Assembly (NCBI GenBank): GCA_036365515.1
Contig: CM070874.1
Location: 211,476,297 to 211,540,296 of the forward strand
Source: Torymus aiolomorphi
Taxonomy: Eukaryota > Arthropoda > Insecta > Hymenoptera > Torymidae
Direction of reading: 5' to 3'
DNA length: 64,000 nt
Numbering within the stretch: position 1 is the first letter of the stretch; each line of letters starts with the position of its first letter. The translations under genes were made by a program, and so were the position numbers. The notes beneath the pieces were generated by a model. That model was not told where the DNA came from and did no database searches. It was given only the letters and a program-made list of their open reading frames with translations. Positions 33,490 through 43,953 of this stretch are shown in pieces.

Positions 33490-33840
33490 AAACTAATTAA
33501 ATTATTCTGTAACTAAAACAATTGTGAACTTATGAAATTGTATATTTATATTCTATTATTCTTTAATATTGATTATAAAATTGTCGTTATGTTAATTTCC
33601 ATTTTTCAAACATAAGGAAATTGTTAAAAAATTAGTGTTTACATTGTTGGTAATCTAAATTCTCGGTTGTTTCTAAATTCTTCATATAAATAAGAAGCTT
33701 TTCATTATAAAGTATTAATATACAATATATAATTTAATAATAATCATAATAATTTATACCGCGAGTATGTAGTATGATTAGATGACATGATTTTATCATA
33801 TGTAATAATTGCGTGATAATTATTATGATTATTACTATAT
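33490..33840. other. AT-rich spacer
   Basis: No feature recognised. Confidence 0.5.
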
Positions 33841-34860
33841 GTTCTATAACGAGGTTCCAAGATAAAATACGGAGAAGATAAGCATCTCGGTCCTCCGTAT
33901 TCTATCGAACCCGTTAGGCTCTCGTTCCCGCGAATTCGTATATCTATTGAATCGCACGGACGATGTATTCGCGTTAATACGCGCGGGGCAGGCGCGACTT
34001 TGATAAGTCGCGCCCGATTCTTTGAATCAGATTCTCTCGGGCTGTCAAACCGCGCGTACGCGAGTTAATTTGATCGTCCGCGAAGAAAACGGTATCGTGC
34101 GTAGCGCCCGTACACGTACCGACCACGAAGAGCAGCGCACGTGAGCAATCCGAGCCACTCCTGGGGTCCGAAGCGTCTGTAGGTGAACGCTGGACGTTAG
34201 GACTCGGCCTGAACACTCCGAAGTCGACCGGAGGATAAGGCCTGACGCAGAAGCGGATTCGTGAGCGAGCGACGAGGGGAGTGCACTCCCCTCCCGGTAA
34301 GACTCTTCGCCTATTTTCCGCCAGCGATTGATTTGTATTTTCGGCTTGCAGCGGCGAGCGGCCGGTGTCTTGATCGCCGGCCCAGCGAAAAACAATCACC
34401 TCGATCCGCCCGCGCCGAGCGGCGGATCTCCCGCCTTCTTGTCAACACGCAACGCGACGCGTATTTTGTATAGTATAACTGAGAATAGATCTTGTTATAG
34501 TTTTGAATGTAACCAAGACCACTCGCTATTTATTAGCCTTCATAACCTTATCCCGGATACCGCCGCCTCCGCGGGATCGTCGGTCATTCTGAGTGGCCGC
34601 GCCTCGCGTCTAGCTAGCGCGAGTATTAACCCTTTCCGGCACACGGAAAAGTCGAGTTCAATCGTGAACTCGACATTTGTAAACAGGGATCCAGAGAACA
34701 TCAACCCCGAGTGCTCGGCGTAGAAGTAGCACTCGACGGCACCGTGTTCTAGGGTTCGGTTCGCGGAATTACAAAAGATTTCCCCAGGCCTCCCGTTTCA
34801 GTTCATTCAATTGAATAAATTGTAATACATATCTGTTAACTTTTACTTGATATATATATA
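33841..34860 (+). repeat. GC-rich island, possibly a solo LTR
   Basis: A sharply bounded ~1-kb GC-rich segment inside AT-rich DNA. It has no convincing ORF, although three frames are open for 70-141 codons because of base composition. It has an AATAAA near 34,813 close to its right edge. Size and polyadenylation signal suggest a solo LTR. No matched target duplication was found. Confidence 0.35.
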
Positions 34861-34865
34861 TATAT

Positions 34866-35095
34866 ATACTAGTGGGGCTTCGCCCCCCTGCTCGCTCCGC
34901 TCGCCAACCCCCGATGTGTTGTAATTATAATAAAAAATATTTTAAATTGTATACTTATGAATAATTTTATAACGAAAGATATAAATGTATAATTGTCAGA
35001 AAGATCCCATTGGAAAAATGTTTATAAAGATAAGAAATGTATAATATATAAGTTATATATATTTAACAGTTTTCCACGCCACCTTAGAGAAAATT
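34866..35095 (-). repeat. Dispersed repeat copy, inverted
   Basis: It starts with AGTGGGGCTTCGCCCCCCTG and a GCTCGCTCCGCTCGCC block. It ends with a segment whose complement (GGTGGCGTGGAAAACTGTTA and the following TTATATATTATACATTT) matches 41,361-41,410. After the mariner at 41,413-44,551 is skipped, ATACATTTATATCTTTC near 44,588 matches too. So this and the 41-kb copy are the same repeat in opposite orientation. Confidence 0.65.
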
Positions 35096-35149
35096 TTTAA
35101 AAGTCTGTCTAGAATCATAAATTTTATTAATTATCCTCTTTATATGGGA

Positions 35150-35222
35150 AATCCAGCTGGATTTCGCATGTGACATGAATCCAATTGAGTTTTCTAGCTG
35201 GATATTTTTGACTGGGTAGCTT
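35150..35222 (-). repeat. Palindromic-word element fragment, CCAGCTGG type
   Basis: The minus strand starts TACCCAGTCAAAAATATCC and contains ATCCAGCTAG, CAATTGGATTCATGTCACATG and AAATCCAGCTGGATTT. Its start matches the element at 7,304 (ACCCTGTTGAAAATATCC). Confidence 0.5.
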
Positions 35223-36600
35223 TTCCTAAAGCTTAACGAATATCTGCAATATGTCTATACATAGCATCTCTGGTATTTATAGGATTAAGCAAACCCTTAT
35301 AACCTTGTATTCATAATTCTTTTTGACGGTTCCTAAAATAATTAATTTATTATTCTCAAACTAAAAATTGTTGTAAAAGATCTCTTTTTTTGAAAATAAT
35401 AAATAAAGTGTTAATGATTTAATCAACAAAGTTACCTTAGCTTTTCCTAAAGCTTGACAAACATCTACAATATGTCTACACATGACACATCTAGCATTTT
35501 TCATGATTAAGTAACGCCTGATAACATACGTCATTCTTTTTGATGGTTCCTAAATTAATTCATTCTATTATTTTCAGAATATTAAAAATTGCTGTAAGAG
35601 GAGCTGTAAGATATATTTATATGAATAAAGGTTAATGATTTAATCAAGAAAGCCGTAGTAGCTCTTCCTAAATCTTGCGAACATCTGCAATATGTCTGTA
35701 CATAGCACTTCTGGTATTTTATTTTTAAATGTTAGCAACTATTAAAAACTGTTAAAGTTGTAAACAGTTCAAACTGTTATAAACTGTAAAATTCATTACA
35801 TTAAATTGATTATCCTTTTTCGGATTTTCCTTTTGCTTCAGAAATATAATTATATAAAATAAAATTTTTTTATACAGAAAATATTTTATCACAAGATATT
35901 AAGTAATTTTATTTTAAGTTTATTAATTAAAGATAATTAATTAATTTAAAGTTAACATTTAAACTATTAACATTTCTGTCTATAGTTTTGTTCTTTTATA
36001 TAGAATGAATCAAAATATCAAATGTTTTTTGTTTTATAGTTACCAGATTATTTTTTACTTAACTGTCATATAATACACAATAGTTTTTGATTTCAAATAC
36101 TTTTGTTACTATTTGTTTTAAATTTTCAGTAATTTTATTTTCTTTATTCAAAATAGAAAATAATAAATAATATTAATTTCACATATTAACTTTGATTGAA
36201 AAATTTTTAACCGTTTAAAAAGGCTAAATACAAACATCATAATTATCATAGTTCAATAGTTGATACAATTTAAAGTTTTGTTGCAGTTCATTATTTAGTA
36301 AGTAATATGTCAATTGAATTTTTAATACTTACTTAATTACATATATTATTCTTTGGGTTTTTCAAAGAAAGGTCAAGTTTTGATTATCAGATATATTTAT
36401 ATTAATAAAGGTTAATAATTTAATCAACAAAGCCATATTAACTCTTCCTAACATTGCTTGATGAACATCTACAATAATACCTCTGGTATTTTACAGGATC
36501 AAGCAAACCCTGATAACCTTGTATACGTAATTCATTTTCATGGTTAATTTAGTTTCAAATTAAAAATTGCCGTAAGAGGTCTTCTTTTTTGTTTTTGAAA
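35215..36600 (+). repeat. ~215-bp repeat, four diverged copies
   Basis: Copies start near 35,215, 35,438, 35,650 (short) and 36,430. Each reads like CTCTTCCTAAAGCTTG..GAACATCTGCAATATGTC, then TCTGGTATTTT, GGATTAAGCAAACCCTGATAACC and TAATGATTTAATCAACAAAG. The AT-rich interval 35,750-36,380 separates the last two. No ORF. Confidence 0.65.
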
Positions 36601-37200
36601 AATAAATGTACAATTTTTAGGGAAGGCTTTTCGCAATTACAGATTGTTGATTTATTAATCTATTTTTATATTTTCAAAATTGTTTAGTCTAGTCACAACT
36701 CTTTCACTTTAACGATATGAATCTACTTGATATTCCTTTTCGAATTTTCCTTTTGCTTAAGAATTTTCCTTTTCCTTTTGATTAATATAATTGTACATTC
36801 ATCTTGAAATCACTTATTTCTATATTTCTAATTTTAATTAAAGCATAGTCATAACTGGTTCACTTTAACAATATGACTCTTCTTGATATTCCTTTTCAAA
36901 TTTTTTTTTTTGCTTAAGAAATATAATTGTACATTCTTGAATACATCTTGAAATCACTTATTCCTATATTTTCCATTAATATTGAAAATTTTAATAGAAC
37001 TTGTATTTTAATAGAATCTAAAAAGATAAAAAATTTACACAAAGTATTTATTCTATATTCAAATCAAATAATATTTAATTATTTAATACTTATCTAATAA
37101 AGTTGATAGTATACAATATTTAGCTTTTATAATATGGCATATGATTAATAATTTCTCTAAAAATAAATAAATAGTAATAAACTGTATTTAAGTAAAATAT
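36601..37200. other. AT-rich spacer
   Basis: Contains two diverged copies of a ~120-bp block with TTCACTTTAACRATATGA and TTGATATTCCTTTTC (near 36,705 and 36,860). Nothing else recognised. Confidence 0.5.
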
Positions 37201-37202
37201 AC

Positions 37203-38010
37203 TATGTTATAAATTTATTTCTATCATAGATGTACACATTAATGTACAATGTAGCAATACTGCTACAGTATTGGGTATATGTTATTGTATTGTGTTGTAG
37301 TTGTGTCCTTAGGGCTCTTATCCGAACAGTCCTTACAGCTGTACGTGACGTTAAGGGTATCATTAGGATACAATCTATAATGACACAATGTGTCACGAGT
37401 GGTGAGTACGTATAATGGCGTTCGTACATGTATACTAAACATGTACATATACATATATTATACATGTATTATGCAAAAGCTTTGATTTTGTAAGCTTTAT
37501 CTTTTTTGAATAGTACATATATAATACCTGTATTATACACATACTATGTTATACATTATAATACATCATGTTATAAATTTATGTCTATCTACATAGATGT
37601 ACACATTAATGTACAATGTAGCAATGCTGCTACAGTATTGGGTATGTTATTGTATTGTGCTGCAGTTGTATCCTTAGGGCTCTTATACGAACAGTCCTTA
37701 GGCCCCTGCCCCATAAGCACGTATGCATCCGTATGCACGCGTATGCATCCGTACGCACGTGCACACATCTCGGGGCGCGCGCACTCGCTTCTCTCATTTG
37801 TTGGGAGCGAGCTCAGCCCTTCGACGACCAATGAGAGAAGCGAGCGCGCGCGCCCGCACGAGATGTGTGCACGTGCATACGGATGCATACGTGCTTATGT
37901 GGCAGGGGTCTTACAGCTGTATGTAACGTTAAAGATATCATTAGGATACAATCTATAATGACACAGGGTGTCATGAGTGGTGAGTACGTATAATTCCGTT
38001 CGTACAATCT
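37203..38010 (+). repeat. Tandem duplication (~250-bp unit), second copy carrying a MITE
   Basis: Copy 1 is about 37,203-37,430 and copy 2 about 37,569-38,010. Both contain TGTACACATTAATGTACAAT, then CCTTAGGGCTCTTA and GGTATCATTAGGATACAATC, and end near GGTGAGTACGTATAA. Copy 1 reads straight through the site where copy 2 holds the MITE, so the insertion came after the duplication. Confidence 0.85.
37698..37913. mobile_element. Harbinger-like MITE (37,701-37,910) with TTA target duplication
   Basis: 210 bp with long inverted ends: left GGCCCCTGCCCCATAAGCAC, right complement GACCCCTGCCACATAAGCAC. The pairing continues through ATGCATCC words. It is flanked by TTA on both sides. The 3-bp TWA duplication and GG-start ends fit PIF/Harbinger MITEs. 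The CATTGG-type centre also folds on itself. No ORF of its own. Confidence 0.85.
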
Positions 38011-38173
38011 CTTTAATACAAAATCTTTAATTTTTTGTATTATACACTTATACACGTATGTATAATTGAGAAAAATTTACGTATTTATTCAACATTAATG
38101 TATTTTTTTTTTTTTTTATATTTTCAATATTAAAATTTCAAAAATATTTATTTATTCCTATAGCTCGTCAAAA

Positions 38174-38584
38174 ATGAATGCAACCCCTGATAAAACTGTA
38201 GTAATATGTCCAATATGTAAAATGGAATTTATTAGTACTTTTTTACAAAGTCATAATATAGAAAAATATAATAAGAACCTTATTTATTGCGAGGTTCGTG
38301 GTTTCGTAATGAAAAATAAGAAACATTTTCAAAGACATGTAAAATGCCATCAAAATATTCAAAATTATAAGTGTAATAAATGTAAAAGAAGCTTTAAAAG
38401 ACATGATCAGTTATTAAGGCATTTAGAATTTCATGAACAATTATCGCCAAAAATTTGCGGTATTTGTAATAAAAAATTTAGTCATCTTGATAATTTAAAA
38501 AGACATCTTAGAGAATATAAAAATAATATAATGGTTAATAGTTTTAATTTCAAGAAATATTACCACAATTTTATACATTATTAA
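38174..38584 (+). CDS. C2H2 zinc-finger protein, small
   Basis: 136 codons with ATG at 38,174. Two or three C2H2 units are visible: a degenerate first one (CPICKMEF...H), a good second one (YKCNKCKRSFKRHDQLLRHLEFH) and a third (CGICNKKFSHLDNLKRHL) whose last zinc ligand is missing because the sequence reads REYKN. A further C..H pair (YCEVRGFVMKNKKHFQRHVKCH) has only one cysteine. It could be a DNA-binding regulator or a piece of a transposon protein. A possible splice acceptor (TATTTTTAG, 38,609-38,617) follows, so it could also be the first exon of the gene next to it. The family is not identified. Confidence 0.55.
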   Translation: MNATPDKTVVICPICKMEFISTFLQSHNIEKYNKNLIYCEVRGFVMKNKKHFQRHVKCHQNIQNYKCNKCKRSFKRHDQLLRHLEFHEQLSPKICGICNKKFSHLDNLKRHLREYKNNIMVNSFNFKKYYHNFIHY

Positions 38585-38617
38585 ATTTATTAAAATTCTT
38601 TTATATATTATTTTTAG

Positions 38618-39778
38618 AAAATATGTCTAAAAGAAAAAATGACAACAAATTGTCTGATAAACCATCAGAAAAAAAAAAATATCGCATTTTCATGTACAGA
38701 GTTTTTAAAATCTAAAATTATAGTTGGTGACACATCAGCGTAAGTTTTATTTCAGCGAAGAAATATTTAAATATAAATTTTATTTTTCGTTAATGTAAAT
38801 AATTTCTTTGACTTTTAGTTCAATTGTATCTTACATCGAAGAAATTTTAAATGAAGAAAAATTCACTAATAGAGAAATCCAACGTGAATTTAGAATATTA
38901 AAATTTATAATAAATAACAATGACGGTGTTTGTGTTCAATGTAATATGTTCAATGAAAACAAACATATTTAAAAATCAACTTAAATTATTCGATCTAAGT
39001 AAAAGTCATATACATATATATATATTAAACTTTATATAAACGGTATAAAACGTTAATATTCAATTTATTTTAGAAAATTCTCCTAGAAAATGTTGTCGTT
39101 GGTAGTGCAAAACGATATACTAAAGGAAATGTACATTATGAATTGACATTAAAACATTATTCGTCAATAATATCATTTGGAGAAGTTGATATTTTAAAAA
39201 AAATGAATACAACAGAAATTAAATTTGAACAAATTCCAACAAACCGTAGATTAATAAGTATAAATTTTTAGTTTTATACAATAGATTAATTAAACTTATA
39301 TTATAATTATACAATAAAATTGTTAGAGATTGAAGGCTATTTACAAAATAATTTTCATCAACGAAATAAAAATAACGACTTAGAATATCATGCTGCAATA
39401 ACTAATGGAAATCATAAATTGGATATTGTAGTTACTAAAAATTCAAGTGAATCTCTAGATATTGAAAAAGGAACAAAATTAGATATAACAGGAGATCTAC
39501 AAGAATTTGGTAAATATACACCTTATTATTTAGTGATAATTTATTATTATATTTCTTTATTTTTTTAGGAGTATCTTTTATTTTGAAAATTAAATCGATA
39601 GAACACATAAAAACGTTAAATGATCATAAAATGGACCTAAACAATTTGATAATGGGTTCTGAAATATTTTTAAATGAGGTAAAGTTTTAAATTTGCATAT
39701 TGAATAAATATTAGTTATAATAATTAATGTTATTATTTATTAGACGAAACAAAAAGAAGAAAATGATGAACAATCATG
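38618..39778 (+). pseudogene. Six-exon gene of unknown family (probably degenerate)
   Basis: No single ORF shows this gene. I infer exons 38,618-38,739 (ATG 38,623), 38,819-38,998, 39,074-39,257, 39,327-39,509, 39,569-39,678 and 39,743-39,778. Introns are 58-79 bp, begin GTAA/GTAT/GTAAA and end TTTTAG/TTAG. Phases agree across the joins of exons 1-2, 3-4, 4-5 and 5-6. Two single-base problems remain: an A-run in exon 1 (~38,672) and a T near 38,968 in exon 2. The encoded protein (~300 residues) has a basic N-terminus (MSKRKNDNK), a helix-rich part (YIEEILNEEKFTNREIQREF) and a beta-rich middle (HYELTLKHYSSIISFGEVDI, LDIVVTKN, LDITGDLQEFG) that resembles an OB-fold pattern. No family is assigned. 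It may be a host gene relic or transposon cargo. Confidence 0.55.
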
Positions 39779-40084
39779 AAAATGAAAATAAGGAAAAAAC
39801 TAATTAATAAATATAAATAAGATGAGTATATTTCTTTTCTCTATTATTGTTATAAAATTTTTAATAAAAAATGATAAATAGGAAATTTATGAATATTCAT
39901 AAACTTTATGATATCATTAATAATGAATTTATTCTTGCATAATGTTCAAATGAAACGGAAACAAATAAAAAGGAATATATAAATATATTATTTTCCTTAA
40001 TTTTCCAAATGAACACAATAACAGACAAGAAAATGATTTAATGATTTCCATAAAGGCTTATTAAAATGAAGACTAATTAATTTA
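39779..40084. other. AT-rich spacer
   Basis: Follows the six-exon gene. An AATAAA-type signal occurs near 39,859. Otherwise featureless. Confidence 0.45.
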
Positions 40085-41168
40085 ATTCCTAGTATAATTC
40101 CTAGTAGATATTAAACATAACACCGATACAGCGCTGCGAGAATCGAATCTCGCGCGCCTGCACGTATCATGGTTCGGATCGCGCCACGCGGGGAGAGCAA
40201 AAAGGAGTCGGAGAAGAAGACAACGACGCCGTGCCGCGGGCGAGAGGGGAGCATGAGAGTCATCTTGTCGTACGCCGTGTGAGCGGCAACAGGTGTGACC
40301 GCGAGAGAGAGATGTCGCGCGATACAGTGACTGTTGTGTGTCGCTGGGTGTGCAGCTCCACCACTCCGGCAGACGGCAGCGACGCGCCGCCACCACTGCG
40401 AGGAGTGAGAGAGAAAGAGAGAGAGGCAGCGCGACCAGACAGGGAGAGCGAGAGAGAGAGTTGCTGTTACGTGCGATGGCTGGCCAGCCCCGCGTAAGTA
40501 GCGTTTGATTGCTTTTCGCGTGTTTGTACTGGCGCAGCGTAGTGACGGAGGCGCGAGGATATTCCCTCCCGTCACCAACATTAGCGAGCGAGCGAGAATA
40601 GTCTCGGCCTGTCGCGTCTTAATTTTATATTAGTTTGTTCGGGAGCTCGCGCCCTTTCGCGAGCGAACTTATTCCTTAATAAATTTAGAGCCATTGTTTT
40701 ATCTTAACTGTCGAGTCACGCGTTCTTATTTGGAGACCTTAGCCTGTGCATGATTTCCCGAATACCGCCCTCTACCCTTTTCAGTGGCTGCAGCTAGTCG
40801 AGGCAGCTTCCTAGAGGATCCTCGGTAGCGGAAGTAAGTTCAAAGCCGCTTGAGGTTCGACCGAGCGGCGTTGTACGCGGGAAAGACCGGCTGCGCTGGT
40901 AACGCTAGGTCATAGCGAGCACCCGGTAGTTCGCGGGCAGCAGTTGGCAGCAGCGGCAGAGCGCAGCGCCGGTTCCAGGGGAAAGCGGCCTAGGCTTTCT
41001 ACAATCGAAGCCGGGCTCGCATGTTCGGAACCTGTGCCGAGGCGCTTCTGCCGGACTACAGGTGATTCTACAACGGTGAGTTGCCCGGGCGTAGAATACA
41101 CCCGTATATTACCCCGCGAACCCCTGAGAGGGATTAGTACCCTCTCTCCGTAACTGTACCCCGTTACA
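40085..41168. repeat. GC-rich island, LTR-like
   Basis: About 1.1 kb with sharp borders and high GC. It has GAGAGA stretches (40,305-40,460) and an AATAAA at about 40,679. On the minus strand it starts TGTAACGGGGTACAG, as an LTR would. Open frames on both strands reflect composition. I could not find the opposite LTR end or a target duplication. Confidence 0.35.
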
Positions 41169-41269
41169 ATATATATAAATATTAAATAATTAAAAAAAAA
41201 TATTAATAGTAATCATTTTTTTTAGGTAATCAATATAATTAATCTGTAAAAAGTTCTTAATAACAGAAA

Positions 41270-41412
41270 GAAAGAATAATGAAATAGTGGTTATGTAGGG
41301 CTCCAGGCGAAGGATGCGACTTTAAACAAAATCCAACGCGCCTATTCACAGTACCTCTCGGGTGGCGTGGAAAACTGTTAATAGTATATAAGTTATATAT
41401 TATACATTTATA
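41270..41412 (+). repeat. Dispersed repeat copy, interrupted by mariner
   Basis: Contains TAGGGCTCCAGGCGAAGGA, AAATCCAACGCGCCTATT and GGTGGCGTGGAAAACTGTTA. Related copies are at 34,866-35,095 (inverted), 45,530-45,740 and 46,200-46,420 (GGGCTACAGGC, GTCCAACGCGC, GGTAGCGCGGAAA). The DD41D mariner begins at 41,413, and the repeat resumes at 44,554. Confidence 0.65.
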
Positions 41413-41962
41413 CAGCGTGTCCAAAAAGTCTGGAAACACCCAAATAATTTCTCAGCTGAGTTACTATTGGAAAATGTTAAGGTCGCCTTTGTAGTAATTT
41501 TTTACGAGGAATCCAATGGTGACCTTGGATTCGACCTTGGACCTCATTTTTGAGGTTATTTCAAGGTCAACCTCATTTTTTTAAATGGTAACCCCTATTT
41601 TTTATAGCGGAATCTGAAAGAGCGGAAAATTTTACGTTCGGATATGTATTAAGGTATGAGGTTGAGGTTACCCCCAGAGGTCAAATTGAGGTCAAAGTAT
41701 GATTTCTTAAAAATTTCGCGAGTTCAGTGGTAAAACAAAACAAACAAAGGTAAAGTTCGAACCAAGACTTGAAGGTGACCCGTGATTCGACTTTCAACCT
41801 CATTTTGATCCTCATTTTTGAGGTTATTTCGAGGTCAACCTCATTTTTTTAAATGGTAACCCCTATTTTTTTAGCGGAATCGGAAAGAGTGTGAAACTTT
41901 ACGTCCAAACATGTACTCAGAACATAGTTCAAGAAGGACCTTGACGTTCATTTGAAGGTCAT

Positions 41963-42119
41963 TTAACCTTTAGAGGACGGGGATTTGGGTTTACTGTTTT
42001 CTCTCACTTTTCTATAGAAATCGAGTTTTTGTGATGTCTTACATCTCAAAACTAACACATGTAAAGGGTCGATCATGGGCATGGCCCGTATAGGGGCCAT
42101 CCCGTCCTCTAAAGGTTAA
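41963..42119. mobile_element. piggyBac-like MITE (41,967-42,115) with TTAA duplication
   Basis: 149 bp with inverted ends CCTTTAGAGGACGGGGAT and, in complement, CCTTTAGAGGACGGGAT. It is flanked by TTAA (41,963-41,966 and 42,116-42,119). The right arm of the mariner shows the empty site with a single TTAA at 43,989-43,992. TTAA duplication plus CCYT ends are the piggyBac pattern. No ORF. Confidence 0.88.
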
Positions 42120-42499
42120 ACTTAATGACGGTCTGATCTTGTGTAAACTTTTTAATTTTTTTAAACAGTCTAACATCTTATTTCAAGTGCTCGAATTATT
42201 TTCCATCCACTTTTTGATAGTAACTTAATCGATGATCGAAAACACCAACAGTATTTTTGATCATTTCAGTAGGAATGAGAGCTGATTCATTGTAAAATTT
42301 TTTGAAGCGTTTAAATATTGAACATTGTTACTTGTTATTTTTCGTATGGTTAGTGTGACAATAAACTATTATTCATTCCATAACCACCACAGAAAAGGGT
42401 TGGTCATCTTTCAAACATATTTTTTGAAAATTAAAAGTTCTTTTTATTTTCAACTCAAAAAGTATTTTTGGATAAGGTCTACTACGAAGAGTAATAAAA

Positions 42500-43575
42500 A
42501 TGAACAAACTCACTGATAGAGAAAGAATAACGATTCTCATGATGAGAGGTTGGGGACACATGCAGCGATCTTATAGGGCCGTAAGAGATATTTTTAATGC
42601 TTCATTTAGGGTTGGTGGAACTCCACTATCATTTTCAACAGTTCAAAAAACTGTTAGAAGGTTTGAAAATACCGGCACTATCAGCGTTTTACCTCGATCA
42701 GGCAGACCAATGTCAGCAGGTAACGAAGAGAAATCTTTAGATGTTGTGTTAACATTCACCGAAGATCCGCATACTTCCGTTCGTAGAGCTGCTCAAGTGC
42801 ACGAAATAAGTAAATCATCTATTCATAACATACTAAAAGAGAGAAGTTCCATCCATTTAAAGTAACGCTAATACACAAGTTAAATGAAGATGATTTCGAT
42901 CGTCGCGTTGAATTCTGTGATGATATGATGGCACGCATCGTACAAAATCCAAATTTTCCATCAAATATAGTCTTCTCAGATGAAGCTACATTTCAACTTG
43001 ACTCAAGCGTAAATAGGCATAACTGTAGATATTGGGCAGTTGAAAACCCTCATTGGGCAAGAGAAGCCAAGTCACAATATCCACAAAAATTAAATGTCTG
43101 GGCTGGAATATTAAATAATAGGATTATAGGACCATTTTTTATTGATGGCAATTTAAATGCAGAAAAGTATGAAACTATGTTGCGGAATCAAATTGTTCCT
43201 GCTATAAGAGAAATAGCTGGAGAGGACTTTAATAACACATGGTATCAACAGGACGGTGCAGCAGCTCATTATGCACGAAACGTTCGCACATACTTAGATA
43301 CAGTATGCATTAATCGATGGATAGGACGAAGTGGTGCAATTGAATGGCCAGCTAGGTTCCCCGATTTAACGTCTCTAGATTATTTCTATTGGGGTTATCT
43401 GAAGGATCGTGTATTCAAAACAAAACCCTTAAACTTAGATGAATTACGTGAAAGGATCATTGATGAATCAGCTCTCATTCCTACTGAAATGATTGAAAAT
43501 GCTGTTGGTGCTTTCTATCATCGATTAGGTTACTGTCAAGAAATGAATGGAGAACAGTTCGAGCACTTGAAATAA
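42500..43575 (+). pseudogene. DD41D transposase, one frameshift
   Basis: The N-terminal frame (42,500-42,865) holds the helix-turn-helix region (ATG 42,500; TVQKTVRRFENTGTISVLPR, GRP motif). A shift near 42,840 moves coding into the second frame, which is open from KFHPFK to 43,575. The DDE triad is visible: FSDEATF (first D), YQQDGAAAHYA (second D) and PDLTSLD (third D), with 41 residues between the second and third by count. Total size is ~355 residues, normal for the superfamily. It cuts and pastes the element at TA. Confidence 0.85.
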
Positions 43576-43598
43576 GATGTTATACTGTTTAAAAAAAT

Positions 43599-43953
43599 CA
43601 AATGTGAGAGGTAAGGGGACTCACGTAAATCAAGCGCCCCATCGTGAGAGGCAAGGGGACTCACGTAAATCAAGCACCCCATAGTGAGAGGCAAGGGGAC
43701 TCACGTAAATCAAGCGCCCCATCGTGAGAGGCAAGGGGACTCACGTAAATCAAGCACCCCATCGTGAGAGGCAAGGGGACTCACGTAAATCAAGCACCCC
43801 AAAGGAAACAGATTTTACTACGTCCACGTCGTTGTTCCTGGGTAACGCTAAATGTAAAAAAATTGAACTTGACATGACTTTTAAGGGCAATGTCAAGGTC
43901 ACCATTAGATTTCTCGTTGAAAACTACTAAAGAATTAACCTCGCTCAGTGTGA
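43599..43953. mobile_element. 355-bp insertion in the right arm of the mariner
   Basis: The left arm reads TTTAAAAAAATTAAAAAG (complement, near 42,155) without interruption. The right arm has 355 extra bases between the two central Ts. Insertion between T and T is the Helentron habit. The insert holds the 40-bp array, then sequence that in part resembles the mariner's own subterminal DNA (CAAGGTCACCATTAGATTTC near 43,897). Hence it may be an insertion followed by rearrangement. Confidence 0.55.
43604..43803 (+). repeat. 40-bp tandem array, five units
   Basis: Units start at 43,604, 43,644, 43,684, 43,724 and 43,764. Each reads GTGAGAGGCAAGGGGACTCA then CGTAAATCAAGCRCCCCATC, nearly identical. 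The first 21 nt equal a block in the Helentron 3' subrepeats (33,014-33,034). There are no variable spacers, so this is not a CRISPR. Confidence 0.92.

Larger units (their letters stand above)
20763..33490 (+). mobile_element. Helentron-type Helitron relic encoding helicase, endonuclease and USP
   Basis: Without two later insertions the plus strand reads: helicase C-terminus, EEP endonuclease, USP module 1, USP module 2, then a 3' region with ~210-bp subrepeats. The 5' part (Rep domain, N-terminal helicase) is lost where the copia-like fragment begins. Endonuclease domains C-terminal to the helicase define Helentrons. The USP domain is the unusual part. The right end is not defined; 33,490 marks the end of the last subrepeat. 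Solo LTR and copia insertions account for 1,009 and 7,580 bp. Confidence 0.75.

Noticed and set aside
40231..40497. 88-codon ORF in the GC-rich island
   Set aside because: Composition-driven (GA-rich), open on both strands, no domain.
43604..43803. Regular 40-bp repeats resembling a CRISPR array
   Set aside because: Units abut with no unique spacers and lie inside a eukaryotic transposon.
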